The notes under the pieces were generated by a model. The model saw only the letters and a list, made by a program, of their open reading frames with translations. It made no database searches and had not been told where the DNA came from. A stretch of DNA of 5,711 bases from Gammaproteobacteria bacterium (lineage in GTDB: Bacteria > Pseudomonadota > Gammaproteobacteria > S012-40). Numbering within the stretch: position 1 is the first letter of the stretch; the number at the start of each line of letters is the position of its first letter. Positions 1 to 5,493 of this stretch are shown in pieces. The stretch lies in contig JALSHN010000047.1 in NCBI GenBank assembly GCA_026982215.1, positions 1 to 5,711 on the forward strand. The letters run 5' to 3'. The translations under genes were made by a program, and so were the position numbers.

Positions 1-621
1 ACGGAAGAGGCGCTGGCGGTGTTGGAGTCGCGCCGCTTCACCGAGGCCTTCATCCGTGATCACCAATTATTGCCGGTGTTGTTCGCCGATCGCTGGGATG
101 CTGAACAGGGGCGCTGGCGGTTGGAAGCGGGGGAGAAGGCCCCGGACATGTGGGATGCCGTCAAGGTCTTCAATGAGATTCGCCAAGTGAACAGCGACAA
201 AAAGAGTGGTCTGGTGACGCTCACCCTGCGCTGGCGCAACCCGCAACAGGCGGCTCAGTGGGCCAATGAACTGGTGGAACGCATCAACCGTCACATGCAG
301 GCCCAGGCGGTGCAAGAGGCGCAAGAGAGCATCGACTACCTGCGCGAGCAGCTCAAAAACACCGATTTGGTGGAGATGGAACAGGCCATCTATCGGCTCA
401 TCGAGGCCCAGACCAAGAACATCATGTTCGCCAAGGTGCGTGACGAATACGTCTTCCGTGTCATCGATCCCGCCATACCGCCCGATGTCGACGAGCCCGT
501 CAGCCCCAAGCGCGGTCTCATCGTCACTCTGGGAGTGGTGGTCGGTTTGATCCTCGGGGTCTTCGTCGCCTTGCTGCGCGGGTCCTTCAGCAACGAAACA
601 GAAGAGGCGGCCGAGGCATGA
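1..621 (+). CDS. Wzz-type chain-length determinant (polysaccharide co-polymerase), C-terminal part
   Basis: The reading frame is open from base 1, so the gene begins upstream; 206 C-terminal residues are visible. Proteins of this family sit in the inner membrane with a large periplasmic domain between two membrane helices and set the modal length of O-antigen or exopolysaccharide chains made by Wzy-dependent polymerisation. Seen here: a periplasmic alpha/beta stretch with LVTLTLRWRNPQQAAQWANE (about residues 71-90 of the visible part), a long charged helix likely to form a coiled coil (about 91-145), the family's proline-rich segment before the second helix (IDPAIPPDVDEPVSPKR, 155-171), one membrane helix (172-192) and a short acidic cytoplasmic tail. 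No Walker motifs or tyrosine-rich tail follow, so this is not a Wzc-type fusion with a tyrosine kinase. The N-terminal half and first membrane helix lie outside the window. Its stop overlaps the manC start, which supports a polysaccharide role. The exact subtype (Wzz, or an exopolysaccharide GumC/EpsF-like protein) is not resolved. Confidence 0.82.
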   Translation, partial: TEEALAVLESRRFTEAFIRDHQLLPVLFADRWDAEQGRWRLEAGEKAPDMWDAVKVFNEIRQVNSDKKSGLVTLTLRWRNPQQAAQWANELVERINRHMQAQAVQEAQESIDYLREQLKNTDLVEMEQAIYRLIEAQTKNIMFAKVRDEYVFRVIDPAIPPDVDEPVSPKRGLIVTLGVVVGLILGVFVALLRGSFSNETEEAAEA

Positions 622-625
622 GCCT
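614..625 (+). other. Small hairpin with the manC start/stop overlap in its loop
   Basis: AGGC (614-617) and GCCT (622-625) form a perfect 4-bp stem whose 4-base loop is exactly ATGA, the manC start overlapping the wzz-like stop. The stem is short and its structure in the cell is unproven. If it forms, ribosomes finishing the upstream gene would open it, which suits translational coupling. Confidence 0.35.
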
Positions 626-2042
626 GATCCACGTCGTTCTCTCCGGTGGCTCGGGCACCCGCTTGTGGCCCCTGTCCCGGGCCCATTACCCCAAGCAACT
701 CATCCCGCTGCTGGGCGAGCGCAGCCTGTTGCAGGACACCTTGATGCGTCTCCATGGGATGGAGACGACCGCGCCGCCCATCGTGGTGTGCAATGAAAAC
801 CACCGCTTCATGGTCGCCGAACAGCTGCGTCTGTTGGGGCTGGCGGAGGGGCGGATCCTGTTGGAGCCGGTGGGCCGCAACACCGCCCCGGCCCTCACCT
901 TGGCCGCCCTGGCTGCTCAGGAGGGTGGGGGCGATCCCGTCCTCTTGGCCACTCCCGCCGATCATGTGATCCAGGAAGTGGACGCCTTTCGCGAGGCCTT
1001 GGGGTACGGTCTCACCCATGCCCAGGGCGGTGCGGTGGTCACCTTCGGCGTGGTGCCGGATCACCCCGAGACCGGTTACGGCTACATACAGCGCGGGGAG
1101 CCCCTGGAGGGGGTGGGATACCGCCTGGTCGCCTTCAAGGAGAAACCTGACCAGCTCACCGCCGAGTCCTATTTGGCCGCCGGGGATTATTACTGGAACA
1201 GTGGCATGTTCATGATGCGGGCCAGTGTGTGGTTGGAGCAGTTGGCCCGGTATCGTCCAGAGATCCTCGAGGCCTGTCGGCGTGCCTGGGCTGCTGGGCG
1301 CAGTGACGGAGACTTCTGTCGGGTGGATGCCGAGGCCTTCGCCGCCTGTCCTGAAGACTCCATCGACTATGCGGTGATGGAACCCCTGGCGGTCTCGGGG
1401 GAGGGGAAGGCGGTGGTGGTACCCCTGGACGCCGGTTGGTCCGATGTGGGGTCCTGGGATGCCCTGTGGGCGGTGGGGGGGCGCGATGAAGAAGACAACC
1501 TCACCCGGGGTGACGTCCTCACTTACGCCAGCCGGGGTAATCTGGTGTTCGCCGAGCACCGGCTGGTGGGCACGGTGGGGGTGGAAGACCTCATCGTCGT
1601 CGAGACCGCCGATGCCGTGCTGGTGGCCCACAAGGACAAGGTACAGGAGGTGAAGGCGCTGGTGGACCGACTCAAGGCCCGGCAGCGCCCCGAGGTGCTG
1701 GAACACCGCCGGGTGTACCGTCCTTGGGGCAGCTACGAATCCATCGACAGCGGCCACCGTTTCCAGGTGAAGCGCATCGTCGTCAAACCCGGCGCCAGCC
1801 TTTCGTTGCAGATGCATCATCATCGCGCCGAGCACTGGATCGTGGTTCGTGGCACTGCCCGGGTCACCCGCGGCGAGGAGGAATTCCTGCTGAGCGAAAA
1901 CGAATCCACCTACATCCCCCTGGGGGTGGTGCACCGGCTGGAGAATCCCGGCACCATTCCCCTGGAGATCATCGAGGTCCAATCGGGCAGTTATCTCGGG
2001 GAAGACGACATCGTTCGCTTCGAGGACCGCTACGGGCGCTGA
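618..2042 (+). CDS. manC: Mannose-1-phosphate guanylyltransferase / mannose-6-phosphate isomerase (bifunctional, type II PMI)
   Basis: This cytoplasmic enzyme of 474 residues, the normal family length, makes GDP-mannose from mannose-1-phosphate and GTP; its C-terminal domain interconverts fructose-6-phosphate and mannose-6-phosphate. The nucleotidyltransferase domain (about 1-285) starts with the pyrophosphorylase signature GGSGTRLWPLSR (10-21) followed by PK (25-26). It also has FKEKP (173-177, sugar-phosphate binding), WNSGMF (193-198), SIDYAVME (248-255) and GWSDVGSWDALW (273-284). The cupin-type isomerase domain (about 365-474) has PWGSYE, the metal-site motif QMHHHRAEHW (398-407) and a further histidine at 439. 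All key motifs are intact. The ATG overlaps the stop of the upstream Wzz-like gene as ATGA, and GAAGAGG at 601-607, ten bases before the ATG, is a good ribosome binding site. GDP-mannose feeds mannose, fucose, rhamnose or perosamine units of surface polysaccharides. The equivalent gene is called algA, cpsB, xanB or rfbM elsewhere; the symbol depends on the pathway, which is not visible. Confidence 0.95.
   Translation: MSLIHVVLSGGSGTRLWPLSRAHYPKQLIPLLGERSLLQDTLMRLHGMETTAPPIVVCNENHRFMVAEQLRLLGLAEGRILLEPVGRNTAPALTLAALAAQEGGGDPVLLATPADHVIQEVDAFREALGYGLTHAQGGAVVTFGVVPDHPETGYGYIQRGEPLEGVGYRLVAFKEKPDQLTAESYLAAGDYYWNSGMFMMRASVWLEQLARYRPEILEACRRAWAAGRSDGDFCRVDAEAFAACPEDSIDYAVMEPLAVSGEGKAVVVPLDAGWSDVGSWDALWAVGGRDEEDNLTRGDVLTYASRGNLVFAEHRLVGTVGVEDLIVVETADAVLVAHKDKVQEVKALVDRLKARQRPEVLEHRRVYRPWGSYESIDSGHRFQVKRIVVKPGASLSLQMHHHRAEHWIVVRGTARVTRGEEEFLLSENESTYIPLGVVHRLENPGTIPLEIIEVQSGSYLGEDDIVRFEDRYGR
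1475..1481 (+). repeat. Run of seven G within manC
   Basis: Seven consecutive G residues encode part of the A-V-G-G-R stretch at residues 285-289 of ManC. Three other G runs (1448-1451, 1456-1458, 1468-1470) lie just upstream. The frame is correct with seven Gs, because the protein continues normally to the isomerase domain. Runs of this length can slip in replication or sequencing, and a one-base change would truncate ManC. Confidence 0.6.
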
Positions 2043-2074
2043 ACTCCTGTGTTGGCCACGGTCTAAACCTGATC

Positions 2075-2136
2075 GAATTCAAGGATTAAGACACGGCCCG
2101 GGAGGCGGCTCGCCTGACGGGTTATAATCCCGGCCC
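2075..2136 (+). promoter_or_regulatory. Probable promoter of the lepA-lepB-rnc-era operon
   Basis: A perfect sigma-70 -10 hexamer TATAAT lies at 2123-2128, 30 bases before the lepA GTG. Transcription would start near 2135, leaving a leader of about 24 bases. No good -35 lies at 16-18 bp spacing (the bases there are GGGAGG-like) and there is no extended TG. An AT-rich patch at about 2076-2090 sits where an UP element would lie (about -59 to -45). The discriminator after the -10 is all G and C (CCCGGCCC), as in promoters under growth-rate or stringent control. The -10 is framed by CGGG (2118-2121) and CCCG (2129-2132), a 4-bp inverted repeat. The -10 is seen directly; promoter activity and regulation are inference. 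Confidence 0.5.
2103..2115 (+). other. Short GC-rich hairpin between manC and lepA
   Basis: AGGCG (2103-2107) and CGCCT (2111-2115) pair perfectly around the loop GCT. The flanking CCGGGA (2098-2103) and TCCCGG (2128-2133) are also complementary, and the second arm overlaps the last base of the -10. No T tract follows the small hairpin, so it is not a convincing Rho-independent terminator for the polysaccharide genes. It lies between the -35 and -10 positions of the proposed promoter and could be chance in GC-rich DNA. Confidence 0.3.
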
Positions 2137-2158
2137 GCCGTACGAGACGAAAAAACCA

Positions 2159-3961
2159 GTGACCGATCGCCGATTCATACGTAATTTCTCCATCATCGCC
2201 CACATCGACCACGGTAAGTCCACCCTGGCCGACCGCTTCATCGAGTACTGCGGTGGCCTCTCTCAGCGCGAGATGGCCGAGCAGGTGTTGGATTCCATGG
2301 ACATCGAGCGCGAGCGGGGCATCACCATCAAGGCCCAGAGCGTAACCTTGGAATACCGGGCCCAGGACGGCCACAGCTACCAGCTCAACTTCATCGACAC
2401 CCCCGGTCACGTGGACTTTTCTTACGAGGTCTCCCGTTCCCTGGCCGCCTGTGAGGGGGCGCTGTTGGTGGTGGACGCCTCCCAGGGGGTGGAGGCCCAG
2501 AGCGTGGCCAACTGCTACACCGCCATCGACCAGGGCCTGGAGGTGGTGCCGGTGCTCAACAAGATCGATCTGCCCGCCGCCGATCCCGAGCGGGTGAAGC
2601 ATGAGATCGAGGAAATCATCGGCATCGACGCCAGCGAGGCCATCCCCGTCTCCGCCAAGACCGGCGAAGGCGTGCCCGAGCTGTTGGAGCAACTGGTCCA
2701 GCGCATTCCCCCGCCCGGTGGAGAGCCCGCGGCCCCGTTACGGGCGTTGATCATCGACTCCTGGTTCGACAACTACCTGGGGGTGGTTTCCCTGGTGCGA
2801 GTGGTGGATGGCGAGATCCGGGTGGGGCAGAAGATCCGGGTCATGTCCACCGGTCGCGATCACCAAGTGGATCACGTGGGAGTGTTCACCCCCCGGCGCA
2901 AGGAGACCGGCGTGCTGCGCGCCGGCGAGGTGGGCTATGTCATCGCCACCATCAAAGACATCGAAGGTGCCCCGGTGGGTGATACTCTCACCGATGCCCG
3001 CGAGCCCGCCGCCGAACCCCTGCCCGGTTTCAAGGCCGTACAGCCCCAGGTGTTCGCCGGCCTCTACCCGGTGAGTGCGGAGGACTACGAAGACCTGCGC
3101 GAGGCGTTGGCCAAGCTGCGTCTCAACGATGCCGCCTTGTTCTACGAACCGGAGACCTCCCAGGCCCTGGGGCTTGGCTTTCGCTGCGGTTTTCTCGGCA
3201 CCCTGCACATGGAGATCGTCCAGGAGCGCCTGGAGCGGGAATACGGGCTGGATCTGGTGACCACCGCTCCCAACGTGGTCTACGAGGTGGTCACCAAGGA
3301 TGGGGAGACCCTCAAGGTGGACAATCCCGCCGATCTCCCCGATCCCAACCGCATCGAGGAGATGCGCGAGCCCATCATCACCGCCAGCATCCTGGTGCCC
3401 CAGGAGTACGTCGGCAATGTCATCACCCTGTGCGTGGAGAAGCGGGGGGTGCAGAAGAAGCAGTACCTGGGCAACCAAGTCGCGCTGGAATACGAGCTGC
3501 CGCTGGCCGAAGTGGTGCTGGACTTCTTCGACCGGCTGAAATCGGTCTCCCGCGGCTATGCCTCGCTGGATTACCAATTCGAGCGCTTCCAGGCCGCCGA
3601 TTTGGTGAAATTGGACGTGCTCATCAACGGCGAGCGGGTGGATGCCCTGTCCATCATCGTCCATCGCGACGCCGCCTATCCCCGTGGACGCGAACTGGTG
3701 GAAAAGATGCGTGAACTGATCCCGCGGCAGATGTTCGACATCGCCATCCAGGCCGCCATCGGCTCGCACATCATCGCCCGTTCCACGGTCAAGGCCCTGC
3801 GCAAGAACGTCACCGCCAAATGCTACGGCGGCGACATCACCCGCAAGCGTAAATTGCTGGAAAAACAAAAGGCGGGTAAGAAACGGATGAAACAAGTGGG
3901 GCGAGTGGAGATCCCCCAGGAGGCCTTCCTCGCCGTACTGCAAGTCGGTAAGGACAAATAA
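2159..3961 (+). CDS. lepA: Translation elongation factor 4 (LepA GTPase)
   Basis: LepA/EF-4 is a ribosome-associated translational GTPase of 600 residues, the usual length. It can back-translocate ribosomes in vitro and is linked in vivo to initiation and 30S maturation. The G domain shows G1 AHIDHGKS (14-21), G2 RGITIKAQ (53-60), G3 DTPGHVD (80-86), G4 NKID (134-137) and G5 SAK (165-167). An EF-Tu-like beta-barrel domain follows (about 190-275), then EF-G-like domains III and V, including GFRCGFLGTLHMEIVQERLE (340-359). The LepA-specific C-terminal domain ends with CYGGDITRKRKLLEKQKAGK (555-574). No key residue is missing. The start is GTG: there is no ATG or other start between it and the in-frame stop at 2087-2089, and the conserved IRNFSIIAHIDHGKS begins at residue 7, much as in E. 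coli. The ribosome binding site is weak (GAGACGA at 2144-2150) and is followed by six A residues. lepB follows after 3 bases. Confidence 0.98.
   Translation: MTDRRFIRNFSIIAHIDHGKSTLADRFIEYCGGLSQREMAEQVLDSMDIERERGITIKAQSVTLEYRAQDGHSYQLNFIDTPGHVDFSYEVSRSLAACEGALLVVDASQGVEAQSVANCYTAIDQGLEVVPVLNKIDLPAADPERVKHEIEEIIGIDASEAIPVSAKTGEGVPELLEQLVQRIPPPGGEPAAPLRALIIDSWFDNYLGVVSLVRVVDGEIRVGQKIRVMSTGRDHQVDHVGVFTPRRKETGVLRAGEVGYVIATIKDIEGAPVGDTLTDAREPAAEPLPGFKAVQPQVFAGLYPVSAEDYEDLREALAKLRLNDAALFYEPETSQALGLGFRCGFLGTLHMEIVQERLEREYGLDLVTTAPNVVYEVVTKDGETLKVDNPADLPDPNRIEEMREPIITASILVPQEYVGNVITLCVEKRGVQKKQYLGNQVALEYELPLAEVVLDFFDRLKSVSRGYASLDYQFERFQAADLVKLDVLINGERVDALSIIVHRDAAYPRGRELVEKMRELIPRQMFDIAIQAAIGSHIIARSTVKALRKNVTAKCYGGDITRKRKLLEKQKAGKKRMKQVGRVEIPQEAFLAVLQVGKDK
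3950..3954 (+). promoter_or_regulatory. Ribosome binding site of lepB inside the lepA end
   Basis: AAGGA lies within the last codons of lepA, ten bases before the lepB ATG. It fixes the lepB start at 3965 and means that ribosomes ending lepA clear the site, which suits coupled translation. Confidence 0.65.
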
Positions 3962-3964
3962 CTC

Positions 3965-4789
3965 ATGGATTTTCCCCTCATCATGGTCGTCGCCGCCGCC
4001 GTCACCGGCGGCATCTGGGCGCTGGACGCCTGGCTGTGGGCGCCCAAGCGCCGGCTCGCCGCCAGCCGCATCCAGACCACCGCCCAAGGCGAAGTGAACC
4101 AGGAACTCAGTCAGAAGGCCCTCAAAGAACCGCTGTTGGTGGAATACGCCAAGTCCTTCTTTCCCATCATTCTGGCGGTGCTGGTGCTGCGGTCCTTCGT
4201 GGTGGAACCCTTTCGCATCCCCTCCGGCTCCATGCTGCCTACCTTGCAAGTGGGTGACTTCATCCTGGTGAACAAATTCACCTACGGCCTGAGGCTGCCG
4301 GTGGTCAACACCAAGATCGTCGATTGGGGTGAGCCACAGCGGGGTGACGTGGTGGTGTTCCGTTTCCCACAGAACCCCAAAATGGACTACATCAAACGGG
4401 TGGTAGGTCTGCCCGGGGACACGGTGAGCTATCGCAACAAGACCCTCTACATCAATGGCAAGGCGGTGAAGACCGAGCCTCTGGGCGAGTACCTCAGCCC
4501 CGTCACCGGCATGCCGGTGCCTGGGATGCAACTCTATCTGGAAGATCTCGACGGCGTGCGCCACCGGATCCTCATCGATGCCGGGCGCCCGGCCATGGAC
4601 AGCGAGATGCGTGTCCCCGAGGGGCACTATTTCGTCATGGGCGACAACCGTGACAACAGCAACGACAGCCGGTTCTGGGGCACCGTCCCCGAAGAAAACC
4701 TGGTGGGCAAGGCCTTCTTCATCTGGATGCACTTCAACCTCGATCAAGGGGGCATCGATTGGAGTCGGATCGGCATGAGCGTCCAGTGA
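3965..4789 (+). CDS. lepB: Signal peptidase I (leader peptidase)
   Basis: This inner-membrane serine protease removes signal peptides from proteins exported by Sec and Tat. It has 274 residues, shorter than the 324 of E. coli but usual for many gammaproteobacteria. Two membrane helices are visible (about 4-26 and 64-82) with a basic cytoplasmic loop between them (APKRR and following). The periplasmic domain has the nucleophile Ser89 in PSGSMLPTL (86-94), the general base Lys144 in DYIKRVVGLPGD (141-152), box C RGDVVVFRFP (126-135) and box E GDNRDNSNDSRFWG (226-239). All catalytic motifs are intact. A stretch at about 176-215, between the Lys motif and box E, varies in this family. The start is the ATG after the lepA stop, with AAGGA ten bases upstream. 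The rnc start lies 11 bases past the stop. Many related bacteria carry a DUF4845 gene between lepB and rnc; it is absent here. Confidence 0.98.
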   Translation: MDFPLIMVVAAAVTGGIWALDAWLWAPKRRLAASRIQTTAQGEVNQELSQKALKEPLLVEYAKSFFPIILAVLVLRSFVVEPFRIPSGSMLPTLQVGDFILVNKFTYGLRLPVVNTKIVDWGEPQRGDVVVFRFPQNPKMDYIKRVVGLPGDTVSYRNKTLYINGKAVKTEPLGEYLSPVTGMPVPGMQLYLEDLDGVRHRILIDAGRPAMDSEMRVPEGHYFVMGDNRDNSNDSRFWGTVPEENLVGKAFFIWMHFNLDQGGIDWSRIGMSVQ

Positions 4790-4793
4790 CCGG

Positions 4794-4808
4794 CGTGTCC
4801 ATGACACG
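4794..4808 (+). promoter_or_regulatory. Hairpin enclosing the rnc start codon
   Basis: CGTGTC (4794-4799) and GACACG (4803-4808) form a perfect 6-bp stem with loop CAT. The A and U of the rnc ATG lie in the loop and its G in the stem. CC (4790-4791) could add two pairs with GG (4809-4810) across a two-base bulge. It begins four bases after the lepB stop. No Shine-Dalgarno sequence precedes the ATG. A ribosome terminating lepB would melt this structure, so translational coupling is the likely effect. The pairing is seen in the sequence; the regulation is inferred. Confidence 0.5.
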
Positions 4809-5493
4809 GGATCAAGCCATCGCCCGCCTGTTGGGACACCCCTTCCGGGATCCCACCCTGCTTGCCGCCGCCCTCACCCACCGCAGTGCCCGCAACCAGA
4901 ACCGCGGCCACCACAACGAACGATTGGAATTCCTCGGTGACGGGGTGCTCGACCTGGTGATCGCCGAGGCCCTCTACCAACGCCTTCCCCAGGCCGACGA
5001 AGGTCAGTTGAGTCGCCTGCGGGCCAATCTGGTGAACCGCGACGCCCTGGCCGAACTGGCACGCGGCATCGGCCTGGGTGAGCACCTGCGCCTGGGCGGA
5101 GGCGAACTCAAGAGCGGCGGGCGACGGCGCGACTCCATCCTCGCCGATGCCCTCGAGGCCCTGTTCGGCGCCGTTTATCTCGACGGCGGCTACTCGGCGG
5201 CACGGGACGTCATCCTCAGGCTCTACGCCCCCCTGTTGGACGGCGTGGACTTGAAACAGGCCGAGAAAGACCCCAAGACCCGACTGCAGGAATACCTCCA
5301 GGGGCGCGGCTTGAGCTTGCCTGCCTACCGTATCCTGGAGATCAGCGGTCAGGCCCACGAACAGCGTTTCCGTGTCGCCTGCCGCGTGGACGCACTGGAC
5401 ATGGACGAACAAGGAGAAGGCACCAGCCGCCGACGAGCCGAGCAGGCGGCCGCGGCGGCGGTGCTGCAGCGACTGGAACGAGGCGACCCGTGA
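4801..5493 (+). CDS. rnc: Ribonuclease III
   Basis: RNase III cuts double-stranded RNA; it processes the 30S rRNA precursor and controls several mRNAs. The protein has 230 residues, close to the 226 of E. coli. The catalytic domain (about 5-150) has the signature NERLEFLGD (39-47) with Glu40, Glu43 and Asp47. It also has Glu67 in ADEGQLSRLRA, and Asp116 and Glu119 in DSILADALEALFG, so all magnesium-binding acidic residues are present. The double-stranded-RNA-binding domain (about 156-227) opens with KDPKTRLQEYLQGR (156-169) and ends with the basic and alanine-rich SRRRAEQAAAAAVL helix. The ATG at 4801 is chosen because it matches the usual N-terminus. GTG at 4786 (overlapping the lepB stop), GTG at 4795 and TTG at 4759 are in frame but would add residues not expected in the family. 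No clear ribosome binding site precedes any of them. The stop overlaps the era start. Confidence 0.97.
   Translation: MTRDQAIARLLGHPFRDPTLLAAALTHRSARNQNRGHHNERLEFLGDGVLDLVIAEALYQRLPQADEGQLSRLRANLVNRDALAELARGIGLGEHLRLGGGELKSGGRRRDSILADALEALFGAVYLDGGYSAARDVILRLYAPLLDGVDLKQAEKDPKTRLQEYLQGRGLSLPAYRILEISGQAHEQRFRVACRVDALDMDEQGEGTSRRRAEQAAAAAVLQRLERGDP

Noticed and set aside
1562..1665. Three copies of GCTGGTGG, the E. coli Chi octamer (1562, 1619, 1658), within about 100 bases of manC
   Set aside because: All three arise in the same frame from Leu-Val codons CTG GTG followed by a G-starting codon, which GC-rich codon use explains. The Chi sequence of this organism is unknown.
390..1982. Antisense reading frame (530 codons) opposite manC and the end of the Wzz-like gene
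   Set aside because: Same cause: a composition shadow of real coding sequence, with a low-complexity His/Gly/Gln product and no family features.
2063..2089. Possible tiny reading frame or operator in the AT-richer patch after manC
   Set aside because: No start codon with a ribosome binding site and no clear dyad beyond the EcoRI-type GAATTC palindrome; better explained as upstream promoter DNA.
4759..4800. Longer N-terminus for RNase III from TTG 4759 or GTG 4786/4795
   Set aside because: The extra residues overlap lepB, lack family similarity and have no better ribosome binding site. The ATG at 4801 gives the expected RNase III length.
2738..4807. Very long antisense reading frame (689 codons) opposite lepA and lepB
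   Set aside because: It lies opposite two intact, strongly conserved genes in GC-rich DNA, where stop codons are rare on the other strand. Its translation is rich in His, Gln and Gly with no recognisable domain.
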